From: Rhodocaloribacter sp964552015
Lineage (GTDB): Bacteria > Bacteroidota > Rhodothermia > Rhodothermales > ISCAR-4553
Direction of reading: 5' to 3'
DNA length: 64,000 bases
Assembly: GCA_964552015.1 (NCBI GenBank)
Contig: CAZKFR010000010.1
Location: 1-64,000 of the forward strand
The translations under genes were made by a program, and so were the position numbers. The first letter of the stretch is position 1. Every line of letters begins with the position of its first letter. This document shows, one piece after another, positions 32,562 through 41,497 of the stretch. The notes under the pieces were generated by a model, which was not told the DNA's origin, did no database searches, and worked only from the letters and a program-made list of their open reading frames with translations.

Positions 32562-33791
32562 ATGGCGTTCCTGGAAGCTTTTCGGATGGCCTGGGATTCG
32601 CTGCGAAGCCACAAGCTGCGGTCTTCGCTGACGCTGCTCGGCATGGTGATCGGCGTCTTCGCGATCATCGTCTCGGTCACCGGTGTCTCCGTCATCGACG
32701 TCTATTTCAAGGAGCGCCTCCAGTTTCTCGGGGCCTCGACGTTCACGGTGCGCCGGACCCCCTCCATTCAGCTGGGGCCGCTCGACCGGAGCGTCCGCAA
32801 CCGGCCGCCGATCACGTACGATCAGGTGGAGCGCCTGGCGCGGGCGCTGACGCTCCCGGCCACGGTCAGCGTGATCGAGGATTTTTACCTCGGGGCGGTG
32901 CGCTACGAGAACGAGGAGACGGAACCCAACGTGGTGCTGCTCGGCACCGACGAGCACATGCTGGGTAACTTCAGCTATGAGATCGACCAGGGGCGTTTCC
33001 TTTCGGAGCAGGACGTGCAGTATGCCCGCCCGGTGGTCGTGCTCGGCAGCGCCGTGGCCGAAGAACTGTTCCCGAACGTGTCGCCGCTGGGCAAGACCGT
33101 GCGCATCGGCGGGCACCGGTACGAGGTCATCGGCGTCCTCAAAGAGAAAGGCAGTTTTCTCGGGTTCAATCAGGACAACCGGGTCTTTGCGCCCATCACC
33201 CGCCTGATGTCCCTCTACGGCCAGCCCGACCGCAACATCGCCACGGTCAGCGTGCGTGCGCACGATCCGCGGCTGATCCAGGCGGCGATGGACGAGGTCA
33301 TCGGGCGGTTCCGGGTCATCCGCAAGGTGCCGCCGGGCGAGGACAACAACTTCGAGATCGAGACGAACGACTCGATGCAGGGGATCTTCAACGCCTTCAC
33401 GGGGACGCTCACGCTGGGCGGGGCCATCATCGGGCTGGTGGCGCTGCTGGCGGCCGGCATCGGCATCATGAACATCATGCTCGTCTCGGTGACCGAGCGC
33501 ACGCGCGAGATCGGCATCCGGAAGGCCGTCGGGGCCCGGCGGCGGGACATCCTGCGGCAGTTTCTGCTGGAGGCGTTCTTTCTGTGCCAGATCGGGGGCT
33601 TGCTCGGGATCGTGCTCGGGGCGCTCGTGGGGAACCTGGTGGCCGTCTATTTCGACATCTCCGCGGCGTTTCCGGTAGGCTGGGCCGTGGGGGCCGTCGT
33701 GATGGTGACGGGCATCGCGCTCGTCTTTGGCGGGTATCCGGCGTTCAAGGCGGCACGGCTCAATCCGATCGAGTCACTCCGGTACGAATAG
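32562..33791 (+). CDS. MacB/FtsX-family ABC transporter permease (paralogue)
   Basis: The 409-residue protein has the same layout as its upstream neighbour: N-terminal helix LRSSLTLLGMVIGVFAIIVS, a periplasmic domain with LGNFSYEIDQGRFLSEQDVQ, and three C-terminal helices containing GIGIMNIMLVSVTERTREIG and KAVGARRRDILRQF. The ATG at 32562 is supported by its position just after the short repeat. No nucleotide-binding subunit is encoded nearby. Export of a macrolide, lipoprotein or siderophore-like cargo is possible but cannot be chosen. Confidence 0.88.
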   Translation: MAFLEAFRMAWDSLRSHKLRSSLTLLGMVIGVFAIIVSVTGVSVIDVYFKERLQFLGASTFTVRRTPSIQLGPLDRSVRNRPPITYDQVERLARALTLPATVSVIEDFYLGAVRYENEETEPNVVLLGTDEHMLGNFSYEIDQGRFLSEQDVQYARPVVVLGSAVAEELFPNVSPLGKTVRIGGHRYEVIGVLKEKGSFLGFNQDNRVFAPITRLMSLYGQPDRNIATVSVRAHDPRLIQAAMDEVIGRFRVIRKVPPGEDNNFEIETNDSMQGIFNAFTGTLTLGGAIIGLVALLAAGIGIMNIMLVSVTERTREIGIRKAVGARRRDILRQFLLEAFFLCQIGGLLGIVLGALVGNLVAVYFDISAAFPVGWAVGAVVMVTGIALVFGGYPAFKAARLNPIESLRYE

Positions 33792-33802
33792 CCCGGGCGT
33801 CG

Positions 33803-33810
33803 TATCTTGG
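33803..33810 (+). promoter_or_regulatory. -7-like box TATCTTGG upstream of rpiA
   Basis: TATCTTGG 12 bp after the permease stop matches the Bacteroidota TAnnTTTG pattern. The -33 slot does not hold a TTG, so this is a partial match. Related TATCTTnn boxes lie before lysS, tonB and the GNAT gene. Confidence 0.35.
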
Positions 33811-33861
33811 GCCGGGCCGTCGGAGGGGCGGCGGATGGGTTCCACGAAGACGGAGGACAGG

Positions 33862-34578
33862 ATGCAGGAGGACCGGCAGGAGGCCGCCAAACGGGTGGCC
33901 GGGGAACGGGTGGCCGCCATGGTGGAGGACGGCATGTGCCTGGGCCTCGGGACGGGATCGACGGCGGCCCGGGCCATCGAGGCCCTGGGGCGTCGTATCC
34001 GTGAAGAAGGATTGCGCCTGGCCGGGGTGGCGACTTCGTTCTTTGCCGAGCGGATGGCCCGGGCCCACGGCATCCGCCTGCTCACCTTCGACGAGGTAGA
34101 CGAACTCGACCTGGCCTTCGACGGGGCCGACGAGGTGGATCCGGCGCTCAACCTGATCAAGGGGCGGGGGGCGGCCCATACGCGGGAGAAGGTGGTGGCT
34201 TCGTGCGCGCGTCGCTTCGTGGTGCTCGTGGATGAGAGCAAGCTCGTCGATCGCCTCGGCACGAAGCGGCCGGTGCCGGTGGAGGTGCTGCCCATGGCGG
34301 CGGCCCCGGTGCAACGGGCGCTGGAACGCATGGGTGCCCGGGCCGAACTGCGCATGGGCCAGCAGAAAGACGGCCCCGTCGTCACGGATCAGGGCCTCTG
34401 GGTGATCGACGCCACCTTTCCCGGCGGCCTCGACGACCCGGCCGCCTGCGACCGGGCGCTCCGCGCGCTACCCGGCGTGCTGGACCACGGCCTCTTCATC
34501 GGCATGGCGACGGAAGTGCTGGTCGGCATGCCCGGCGGGGACGTACGGCGGCTTCTTCCCGCCGAAGGCCACCGCTGA
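33862..34578 (+). CDS. rpiA: Ribose-5-phosphate isomerase A
   Basis: The 238-residue enzyme interconverts ribose 5-phosphate and ribulose 5-phosphate in the pentose phosphate pathway. Signatures: LGTGSTAARAIEAL (phosphate loop), FDGADEVDPALNLIKGRGAA with the catalytic Asp and Lys, and FVVLVDESKLVDRLG. I chose the ATG at 33862 because GGAGG lies five bases upstream and the N terminus then matches the family; an ATG at 33835 would add nine residues. It is followed by a strong bidirectional terminator. Confidence 0.93.
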   Translation: MQEDRQEAAKRVAGERVAAMVEDGMCLGLGTGSTAARAIEALGRRIREEGLRLAGVATSFFAERMARAHGIRLLTFDEVDELDLAFDGADEVDPALNLIKGRGAAHTREKVVASCARRFVVLVDESKLVDRLGTKRPVPVEVLPMAAAPVQRALERMGARAELRMGQQKDGPVVTDQGLWVIDATFPGGLDDPAACDRALRALPGVLDHGLFIGMATEVLVGMPGGDVRRLLPAEGHR

Positions 34579-34614
34579 CGGGAAGAAGCCGCTGACGAGG
34601 CACCGCATCATGAA

Positions 34615-34651
34615 AAAAAAGCCCCGCTGCACCAGGCAACGGGGCTTTTTT
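34615..34651. terminator. Bidirectional terminator between rpiA and tonB
   Basis: AAAAAAGCCCCG (34615-34626) pairs perfectly with CGGGGCTTTTTT (34640-34651) over 12 bp around a 13-nt loop. A and T runs on both sides let it stop the convergent rpiA and tonB transcripts. Confidence 0.92.
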
Positions 34652-34669
34652 CGAGGCGTGAACAAGCGA

Positions 34670-35329
34670 TTATTTCAGCTTGAAGGTGATCGGCAGGGAC
34701 ATCTTCACCTTCACCGGCTTGCCGCGCTGCTTGCCCGGCTTGAACTTGGCCTGTTTGACGGCGCGGATGGCTTCCTCGTCGCACCCGGCACCGATGCCAC
34801 GCACCACGACCGGGTCGACGACGCGGCCCTGCTCATCCACGACGAACTGCACGATGACGCGCCCTTCGACGCCGGCTTTCTTGGCGATCTCCGGGTAGCG
34901 GATCTTGCTCTGGATCGAGGCCAGCCCGCCGATCAGTTCCGGCATCTCCTCGACGATGACGAAGATTTCCGGCTCCGGCTCTTCTTCTTCGGCCGGCGGC
35001 GGGGGCGGCGGCAGGTCCGTCAGCGGCTCGTCGATGTCGAGCGTGGCGTCGAGGTCCAGGTCGTCGTCCTCGAGCACCTCGTCATCGGGCACCTCGACGG
35101 GCACCGGCGGGCGGGGCGGCGGCGGCGGCTTCTCGATCTGCTGCGTCTGCTGGATCTCCTCCATCTGCACCACTTCCTGCTCTTCGGCCACGAACTCCAT
35201 CGTCTGCTCCGCACGCATGTCGATGCGGAAGGCGACGATGAGCAGCAGCAACGTCAGCACCAGCCCGATCTCGATGTAGAGCGGGTACCGCTTGCGCAGG
35301 TCGGCTTTGTCGGTTTTGCGTAAGGCCAT
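34670..35329 (-). CDS. tonB: TonB energy-transducing protein
   Basis: The 219-residue protein transmits proton-motive force from ExbBD to outer-membrane receptors. A single N-terminal anchor (about residues 16-34) is followed by a periplasmic stretch with PPPPPRPPVPVEVPDDE and an unusually acidic section (DEVLEDDDLDLD), then a second proline-acidic run PPPPPPAEEEEPEPE. The C-terminal TonB domain runs from about 130: IRYPEIAKKAGVEGRVIVQF and the terminal AKFKPGKQRGKPVKVKMSLP. No exbB or exbD is adjacent. A TATCTTGG box (complement of 35369-35376) lies about 40 bp upstream. Confidence 0.9.
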   Translation of the reverse strand: MALRKTDKADLRKRYPLYIEIGLVLTLLLLIVAFRIDMRAEQTMEFVAEEQEVVQMEEIQQTQQIEKPPPPPRPPVPVEVPDDEVLEDDDLDLDATLDIDEPLTDLPPPPPPAEEEEPEPEIFVIVEEMPELIGGLASIQSKIRYPEIAKKAGVEGRVIVQFVVDEQGRVVDPVVVRGIGAGCDEEAIRAVKQAKFKPGKQRGKPVKVKMSLPITFKLK

Positions 35330-35368
35330 GGTCTTCGTCTCTGGCTACGGGGTCAACAGGTCGAACGC

Positions 35369-35376
35369 CCAAGATA
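35369..35376 (-). promoter_or_regulatory. -7-like box TATCTTGG upstream of tonB
   Basis: On the minus strand TATCTTGG lies about 40 bp before the tonB start and matches TAnnTTTG in six of its conserved positions; a TTT rather than TTG occupies the -33 region. The rest of the 35330-35587 spacer holds no gene I can support. Confidence 0.4.
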
Positions 35377-35587
35377 ACGCACGAAGCGTGCAAAAGAAAT
35401 AACGGCGCTCGCGTTTTGTGATACCGGAAGGTTCGAGGATGGGTTCCTGAATACGAGGAAGGTGTTACGGGGGTAGTCGTGTGTGTTTGAACCCTTTGGT
35501 GATGGAAGGATGGGGGCCGCTCCTGTCGGGAAACGCGGTGTCGTGAAGACACGGGAACGCGGGCAAAGTTGCTGCCGGAGGCCCGGA

Positions 35588-35956
35588 TCATGGGGCCATG
35601 GCCGTGGACCGGCGTGTGCGGAGCGCATAGAGGCTCACGCCCACGATCAGGCCGATCACGTCGGCCACGACGTCGAGGGCGTCGGGGGTGCGGGGCCAGG
35701 GCAGCAGGCCCTGGTAGAACTCGCTCATCACGGCGAACACCGCGCCGCCGGCCAGCACGCCCGCGATCCGCACGCGGAGGGAGTGCGGCAGCGCGTGCAT
35801 CCACAGCCACCCCAGAACGCCGAACAGCACGGCGTGGCCGAGTTTGTCATATTCGAACAGGGTGGTGGATGGCAGCGCTTCGCCGGGGAGCGTGAGCAGG
35901 ATCACGATCAGGAGAGTCCAGCCGAGTGCCAGGCGGCGGGGCGCGGGGCGCGTCAT
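35588..35956 (-). CDS. VanZ-like membrane protein
   Basis: The 122-residue protein has four membrane segments with the VanZ pattern: LLTLPGEALPSTTLFEYDKLGHAVLFGVLGWL in the first half and AVMSEFYQGLLPWPRTPDALDVVADVIGLIVG in the second, including the conserved DKLGH and SEFYQ. VanZ proteins are linked to glycopeptide tolerance in some species, but most are uncharacterised. The ATG overlaps the stop of the upstream nnr gene by four bases, implying translational coupling. Confidence 0.82.
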   Translation of the reverse strand: MTRPAPRRLALGWTLLIVILLTLPGEALPSTTLFEYDKLGHAVLFGVLGWLWMHALPHSLRVRIAGVLAGGAVFAVMSEFYQGLLPWPRTPDALDVVADVIGLIVGVSLYALRTRRSTAMAP

Positions 35957-37530
35957 GAGCGGAAACGTTCGTGGAGGACGACGGGCAGGGCCCGGATGAG
36001 GTCGGTGGCGACGAGGCTGCGGGGATCGTGCCGGGCGGCATAGTGCTCGGCGGCGGCGGCGCCCAGGTGGAGGGCGGCCACGGCGGCGTGTTCCGGCGGC
36101 ATGCCCTGGGCGAGGAGGCCTGCGCACAGCCCCGCCAGCACGTCGCCCGTGCCGGCCGTGGCCAGCGCCGGGTGCGCCGGGGCGACGTAGGCCGTGCCAT
36201 CCGGACAGGCCACGACCGAGGGCATGCCCTTGAGCAGGAGGACGACGTTCCACCGTTCGGCAAAGGTGCGGGCCGTGCGGAGGCGGTCGGTCAGGTCCAC
36301 GTCGTCGCCGGCCAGGCGGCGGAACTCGCCCGCGTGGGGCGTGAGGATCCACCGGCCCGCGGCGTGCCGGCTCAGCAGGTCGGTGTGGCCGGCCAGGGCC
36401 TGCAGGCCGTCGGCGTCGAGGACGACGGGCACGTCCGTGGCCCGGAGCAGGTCGCGGACGAAGGCGCCGGTGCCGGGCCGGCGTCCCAGCCCCGGCCCGA
36501 CGAGCAGGGCCCGGGCCCGCTCCAGCCAGCGGGCCAGCACGGCGTGCCCCTCGGCGCGGAGGCCGTCGGCGTCATCGGGCAACGGGACGGTGGCGACTTC
36601 GGTCAGGTGGGCGGCGATGGCCGCCCGGGCCGAGGCCGGGCAGGCACACAGTACGTAGCCGCTGCCGGCGCGGGCCGCCGCCTCGGACGCCATCACGGGC
36701 GCCCCGGTGAAGTCGGGCGAGCCGCCGACGACGAGCGCCAGCCCGACGCTGTACTTGTGGGCGTCGGGCGGGCGTTCGGGCAGCCACGCCCGGATGGCCT
36801 CGTCCGTGGCGCGGAGCCCGCAGCCCGGCTCACGCCGGAGGCGCTCCAGGACGAAGCCGGGCAGACCGATGTCCACCACGGCGACGTGCCCGGCGCGGAG
36901 GGGGCCCTCGCCCAGGAACAGGCCGGCCTTCAGGGCGCCCATCGTGACCGTCAGCGTGGCCCGGACGGCCTCCCCGAGGACGACGCCCGTGTCGCTGTGC
37001 AGCCCCGTGGGCAGGTCCAGCGCCACGACGGGGGCCGGGCGCTCGTTGAGCCAGCGCACGTAGTCGATCAGGGGCGGGCGCAGGGCGCTCGTGAGGCCCG
37101 TGCCGAGCAGGGCATCCACATAGAGGTCGGCCCCCTCGAAGGCACCGAGCGCATCGGGGGTGTGCCGGAGGTGCAGGTGCAGGGAGCCCCTGGGGGCGTG
37201 GTCGGCCAGGCATTGCAGCAGGCGCAGGTTGTGGGCGGCGTCGGCGCTGAGGTCGTCAGCCGCGGCCGGGGTGAGGACGTCGACGCGGGCGCCGCGCTCG
37301 GAGAGGACCCGCGCCACCACCAGCCCGTCGCCGCCGTTGTTGCCCTTGCCACAGCAGATCACGACGCGGCGGCCCCGGAGCGGGCCGAACCGCTCTTCGA
37401 TGAGGGCCGCCGCCCCGCGCCCGGCCGTCTCCATGAGCGTGAAGCCGGGCAGGCCGAACGTCTCGATCGTGTAACGGTCCGCCGCCCGCATGGCGTCGGC
37501 CGTGAGGAGGGGGTGCACGTCGGGCATCAT
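35953..37530 (-). CDS. nnr: Bifunctional NAD(P)H-hydrate epimerase/dehydratase
   Basis: The 525-residue protein repairs hydrated NAD(P)H. The N-terminal YjeF-N epimerase domain (about 1-215) has LMETAGRGAAALIEERFG and VICCGKGNNGGDGLVVARVL. The C-terminal ribokinase-like ADP-dependent dehydratase includes HKYSVGLALVVGGSPDFTGA, VLDADGLQAL, WILTPHAGEFRRL and LATAGTGDVLAGLCAGLLAQ with the catalytic Asp. I chose the ATG at 37530; a GTG at 37560 would add 10 residues and would sit 4 bp after the previous stop. It is coupled to the VanZ-like gene. Confidence 0.92.
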   Translation of the reverse strand: MMPDVHPLLTADAMRAADRYTIETFGLPGFTLMETAGRGAAALIEERFGPLRGRRVVICCGKGNNGGDGLVVARVLSERGARVDVLTPAAADDLSADAAHNLRLLQCLADHAPRGSLHLHLRHTPDALGAFEGADLYVDALLGTGLTSALRPPLIDYVRWLNERPAPVVALDLPTGLHSDTGVVLGEAVRATLTVTMGALKAGLFLGEGPLRAGHVAVVDIGLPGFVLERLRREPGCGLRATDEAIRAWLPERPPDAHKYSVGLALVVGGSPDFTGAPVMASEAAARAGSGYVLCACPASARAAIAAHLTEVATVPLPDDADGLRAEGHAVLARWLERARALLVGPGLGRRPGTGAFVRDLLRATDVPVVLDADGLQALAGHTDLLSRHAAGRWILTPHAGEFRRLAGDDVDLTDRLRTARTFAERWNVVLLLKGMPSVVACPDGTAYVAPAHPALATAGTGDVLAGLCAGLLAQGMPPEHAAVAALHLGAAAAEHYAARHDPRSLVATDLIRALPVVLHERFRS

Positions 37531-37564
37531 GGCATACAGGCGGATGGAGGGGATCGGCACGGCT

Positions 37565-39262
37565 TCAACGCGGAAGGGGCGCCGCCGGATGCCTCACCCG
37601 CAGCGTGTCGTCGACGATCGTTTCCCAGCGGGGCCGGACGGCGGGGAGGACGTCGCTCCAGGTGGCGGGTTCGGCGGGCCGGTAGGGCCGGAGGCGGCCG
37701 CCGTCCCAGCGGCCGTTGCCGTCCCGGTCGGCGAAGGCGCGGACGCGGTAGCGCCGTCCGCCCGGCAGGTCGCGGAAGAGGAACAGGCCGGACGTGTCCG
37801 GAACGGCGGTGCGCAGGGGGGTCTTGCCGCCGGCCTCGAAGAGTTCGACGACGAGCGTCCCGGTCGTGTCGTCGCCGGCGACGTAGCCGCCGAGCGCGCC
37901 CGTCTCGTCCGGGGTCATCCGGCGGAAGCGGCGTACGTACACGGTGTCGGCCCCCAGGGGGCGGGCATCGACCCGGACCTCGAAGGGACCGCCGGGCCAG
38001 GGGTCGAGCGTGAGGCGGTAGGTGACGCCGTCCGGCGTGGTCGTCCGGTACGCGAGGGCCTGCCCGGCGGTGTCGCGCACGGCGACGAGGCGGGCCATCC
38101 GGGTGCTGTCGACGGGCTGGTTGAAGCGCACGCCGGGCCGCTCGCCCGGGGCGAGCACGTAGGGGTCGGCGGCGGCCGAGTCCGGCACGAAGGCCCGGAA
38201 GCGCAGGGCGAGCGTGTCGGGCGTCGCGGGCGGTACGAACCGCGCCGTGCCCTCGCGGACGGCGTTGCCGCTGGAGTCGACGACGGCGTGCACGTGGAGG
38301 CGGTGCGGCACCGGCGCGAGCGGGTCGGTCAGGACGAAGACGCGCAGCGGGTCCTCCGGCACCTGGTAGACGGCGCGGACGGGCCGCGGGGCGCCGGCCA
38401 CGGAGTCGACGACGAGCCAGCCGGCGGGGTCGGTGGAGGCGAGCCGCACCGGGTCGGAGAAGCGGAGGGCGAGGCGGCGGTTCGAGCGGGGCTGCACCTG
38501 CCGGAGCACCGGCGGGAGGGTGTCGAGCGTGGTGAGGACCCACGTCCGTTCGAGGGAGGCGTCGAGCGTGTCGGGCACGAGCGCCGGGGCCGGGGGCGCC
38601 GCAAAGGCTTCGAGCGGGTCCGGACGGCGGTTGCGGTTGCGGTCCCGGAGGGCGATGACGAAGAACGGCGCATCGCTCAGGTAGTCGAGGTGGAAACGGC
38701 CCTCGGTGTCCGTCTGCGTGCGGAAGGCGGGGCGGGGCGGGAGGGAGTCCGGCGCGGCGCCGCCGGGGGCCGGATAGGCGTAGACGTCGAGACCCGGCAC
38801 GCCGGTGCCGCGCACGGCGTCGAGGACGCGGCCGGCGAGGCGGCCGCGGTCGAGGCGGTCGCCGGTGGAGAAGGCCAGCGTGATCGGCTGGCGCAGCGCC
38901 ACCCCGCGCAGGTCGCGCAGGTTGGTGTCGAGCGTGAGGATGTACGTGGTGGCGGGGCGGAGCGGTTCGGGCAGGCGGATGACCACGCGCCGCCCGTGCC
39001 AGTCGAAGGCGGGCGGCCGGTCGAAGTCGGGCACGATGGAGAAGGCGCGGGCAAAGGAGCCCTCATCGACGTATTCAGAGAACGTCAGCTCGATCCGGTC
39101 CGTGGCGACGCGGAGGGCGCCGTCGGGCGGGTCGGCGGCTTCGAGGGCGGGGGGCGTCTGGTCCGGCGGTCCGCCCGGCGGCATCTGGGGCGTGGCGCAG
39201 GCCGCCAGGGCCATCAGCAGGGGGAGGACGAACCGGAGGGGCGTCGTCGGGTGGTGGCGCAT
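37565..39262 (-). CDS. Ig-like (SbsA/Big_5) domain lipoprotein
   Basis: From the ATG at 39262 the 565-residue protein has a lipoprotein signal (LPLLMALAACATP). A Big_5-type Ig-like domain follows: PPALEAADPPDGALRVATDRIELTFSEYVD through ITLAFSTGDRLDRG. Carboxypeptidase-regulatory-like beta domains come next, with TDTEGRFHLDYL, IALRDRNRNRRPDPLEAF and near the end YRVRAFADRDGNGRWDG. This matches the Bacteroidota family of Ig-like-domain proteins of unknown function found near the cell surface. It forms a unit with the secreted protein upstream (4 bp away) and possibly nnr. Confidence 0.8.
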   Translation of the reverse strand: MRHHPTTPLRFVLPLLMALAACATPQMPPGGPPDQTPPALEAADPPDGALRVATDRIELTFSEYVDEGSFARAFSIVPDFDRPPAFDWHGRRVVIRLPEPLRPATTYILTLDTNLRDLRGVALRQPITLAFSTGDRLDRGRLAGRVLDAVRGTGVPGLDVYAYPAPGGAAPDSLPPRPAFRTQTDTEGRFHLDYLSDAPFFVIALRDRNRNRRPDPLEAFAAPPAPALVPDTLDASLERTWVLTTLDTLPPVLRQVQPRSNRRLALRFSDPVRLASTDPAGWLVVDSVAGAPRPVRAVYQVPEDPLRVFVLTDPLAPVPHRLHVHAVVDSSGNAVREGTARFVPPATPDTLALRFRAFVPDSAAADPYVLAPGERPGVRFNQPVDSTRMARLVAVRDTAGQALAYRTTTPDGVTYRLTLDPWPGGPFEVRVDARPLGADTVYVRRFRRMTPDETGALGGYVAGDDTTGTLVVELFEAGGKTPLRTAVPDTSGLFLFRDLPGGRRYRVRAFADRDGNGRWDGGRLRPYRPAEPATWSDVLPAVRPRWETIVDDTLRVRHPAAPLPR

Positions 39263-39266
39263 CGGC

Positions 39267-39860
39267 TCATCCTCCGTCGTCGGCGCGGTCGCTGCGGAGC
39301 GTGAAGAGCAGGTAGAGGCCCACGGCCGTGGCGGCGGTGAGGACGGCCGGCTCCAGGTAGCGGCGCACCCAGCCCGGCCCGGGGGGCGTGCCCTGCGTCT
39401 CGGGGTAGGCCTCCGATTCGACCCGGGCGAGGGCGTCGCGCGGGATCGTGTCGGTGCGGGTCTGCTCGCAGCGATCGTCACGGAGCAGGCGCCCGTCCGG
39501 CGCGGCGAAGGTGTAGCGCAGGGCCAGCGTGACGGTGCGCCGCAGGCGGCCGCCGTCCGCCTTCGCATAGGCCACCCGGGCCGTCTCGACGGCATAGCGG
39601 AGCCAGGGCCGGGGCGGCGACGCCGGCGCGTCGGGGGTGTAGACGGCATAGCCGCGGGCCTGCCAGCGCTGCACGAGGGCGGTGTGGAGGTAGGGCATGG
39701 CCGCGGGCGCGTCGAGGCGGAAGGCGCGGGCGGTGTCCGGCACGGCCTCCAGGCAGGCGAGGGCCATCTCCTCGTACAGGGCCTGGTTCGTCGGCTGGGC
39801 GCGGGCGCTCAGCATCGGCGCCAGGCAGCAGGCAAAGAGGCAGAGGCGTCGGAGCAACAT
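39267..39860 (-). CDS. Secreted protein with C-terminal membrane segment, unknown
   Basis: The 197-residue product has a signal peptide (residues 1-21, ending LSARAQ). A soluble alpha-beta region follows with YLHTALVQRWQARGYAVYTPD and the strand VTLALRYTFAAPDGRLLRDD, and a hydrophobic segment at about 170-187 (LEPAVLTAATAVGLYLLF) anchors the end. I do not recognise a family. Its stop lies 4 bp before the Ig-like lipoprotein start on the same strand, so the two should be co-expressed. Confidence 0.65.
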   Translation of the reverse strand: MLLRRLCLFACCLAPMLSARAQPTNQALYEEMALACLEAVPDTARAFRLDAPAAMPYLHTALVQRWQARGYAVYTPDAPASPPRPWLRYAVETARVAYAKADGGRLRRTVTLALRYTFAAPDGRLLRDDRCEQTRTDTIPRDALARVESEAYPETQGTPPGPGWVRRYLEPAVLTAATAVGLYLLFTLRSDRADDGG

Positions 39861-39940
39861 CGGGCGGCCGGAACGTGGAAGGCGACAACGACGGGCGACC
39901 GGGCGGCCCGAGGCGCGTCCCGGCCGCCCGCACGCGGCCC

Positions 39941-39968
39941 AAAATCCGAAATCCGCCGTCGAAAGTCC
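39941..39968. repeat. Heptamer repeat (AAAATCC/GAAATCC)
   Basis: AAAATCC, GAAATCC, a diverged GCCGTCG and AAAGTCC lie in register in the spacer between the dehydrogenase gene stop and the secreted-protein gene start. The unit differs from the GATTTCA/CTTCAAT tracts but keeps the seven-base period. Confidence 0.5.
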
Positions 39969-39990
39969 AACGCCGGGGCGCCGGCGCCGT

Positions 39991-41298
39991 TCAGGCGTAG
40001 ATGCCGCGCAGGCGCAGGGCCGTGGCCACCTTGTCGATAGCCAGCACGTAGGCCCCGATGCGGAGCGTGACGTCGTACTGCTCGGCAGCCTGATAGACGT
40101 TGTCGAAGGCGGCTCGCATCATCCGGTCGAGCCGCCGGTTGACGCGGTCGATGGTCCAGAAGTAGCCCTGGCGGTCCTGCACCCATTCGAAGTACGAGAC
40201 CGTGACACCGCCAGCATTGGCGAGGATGTCCGGGATGACGAGAGAACCGTTTTCCTTGAGGATCTCGTCGGCGGCGGGGGTGGTGGGGCCGTTGGCGCCT
40301 TCGGCGATGATCTTGGCCCGGATGTGGGGCGCGTTGTGCTTGGTGATCTGGTCCTCCTTGGCGCACGGGGCCAGCACGTCCACCTCGAGCGTAAGCAGTT
40401 CGTCGTTCGTGATGCGCTCGGCCTCGGGGTAGCCCTCGAGCTGGCCTTTGTTGCGGGCCGCGTAGTCGATCATCGCATGGATGTCCAGGCCGTTCTCGTT
40501 GTAGTAGCCGCCGGTGACGTCGCTGACGGCGACGACCTTGCAGCCCTGCTCGGCCAGCAGTTTGGCGGCGACGGAGCCCACGTTGCCGAAGCCCTGCACG
40601 GCGACAGTGCATTCGGCCGGGCGCAGGCCCAGGCGCTCCATGGCTGAGAGCGTGACCGTCATGACGCCGCGGCCGGTGGCCTCACGCCGCCCCAGCGAGC
40701 CGCCCAGGATGATGGGCTTGCCGGTGACGACGGCATTCTCGGTACGACGGGCGTGCATCGAGTAGGTGTCCAGGATCCACGCCATGATCTGCTCGTTCGT
40801 GTTCATGTCCGGCGCGGGGATGTCGCGGTCCGGGCCGAAGACGTCGAGCAGGTTGGCCGTGTAGCGGCGGGTCAGGCGTTCGAGCTCGCCCGGGCTCATC
40901 TCGCGCGGGTTGCACACGACGCCCCCCTTGGCTCCGCCGAAGGGCACGCCGATGACGGCACATTTCCACGTCATCCAGGCGGCGAGGGCCTTCACCTCGT
41001 CCAGCGTCACGTCCGGCGCGTAGCGGATGCCGCCCTTGCCGGGGCCGAGCACTTCGTTGTGGATCACCCGGATGCCCTCGAACACCTTCATCCGGCCGTC
41101 GTCCATCACCACGGGGACGGCGGTGATGTGGATGCGCGCGGGCGTCGTCAGGTACTCGTAGAAGCCGGGGTCGAGTTCGAGGATCTGCGCGGCCACGTCG
41201 AAGCGCTTGACCATGGCCTCGAAGGGGTTCTCGTGGTCGCGGATGGGGGCGGGTTCCTTGTAGATGGCCCGCTCGTACACGTTGCGGTTGAACGGCAT
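39991..41298 (-). CDS. Glutamate-type (Glu/Leu/Phe/Val) dehydrogenase
   Basis: The 435-residue enzyme reversibly deaminates an amino acid, most likely glutamate, with NAD(P). The N-terminal substrate domain has GGIRYAPDVTLDEVKALAAWMTWKCAV with PFGGAKGGV carrying the conserved lysines, and APDMNTNEQIMAWILDTY. The Rossmann domain starts CTVAVQGFGNVGSVAAKLL and continues VDVLAPCAKEDQIT, IIAEGANGPTTPAAD and VIPDILANAGGVTVSYFEW. Length fits hexameric glutamate dehydrogenases. The ATG at 41298 is the family-like start. It is divergent from the SpoU methyltransferase gene. Confidence 0.92.
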   Translation of the reverse strand: MPFNRNVYERAIYKEPAPIRDHENPFEAMVKRFDVAAQILELDPGFYEYLTTPARIHITAVPVVMDDGRMKVFEGIRVIHNEVLGPGKGGIRYAPDVTLDEVKALAAWMTWKCAVIGVPFGGAKGGVVCNPREMSPGELERLTRRYTANLLDVFGPDRDIPAPDMNTNEQIMAWILDTYSMHARRTENAVVTGKPIILGGSLGRREATGRGVMTVTLSAMERLGLRPAECTVAVQGFGNVGSVAAKLLAEQGCKVVAVSDVTGGYYNENGLDIHAMIDYAARNKGQLEGYPEAERITNDELLTLEVDVLAPCAKEDQITKHNAPHIRAKIIAEGANGPTTPAADEILKENGSLVIPDILANAGGVTVSYFEWVQDRQGYFWTIDRVNRRLDRMMRAAFDNVYQAAEQYDVTLRIGAYVLAIDKVATALRLRGIYA

Positions 41299-41497
41299 GG
41301 CGTGAACAGGTAAGGGTTGGGTGAGCGGCGTCAGGCAGAGCGTGGAGGCCGTCGGCCTCGATGCAGGGGTGGAGGTCGGCGGGGCTGGCTCCGTCCGGGC
41401 CGGGAATACGTAAAGGGAATCCGGGTGAAGGGTGGGCCGAAATCGGAAGGGCTTCCGATACGTTTTTGCCAATCTACGCACAGACGACGAAATTCGG

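Noticed and set aside
35430..35580. tRNA-like GGTTCGA and TTTGAACCC strings
   Set aside because: No acceptor stem, D-arm or anticodon arm can be formed around them.
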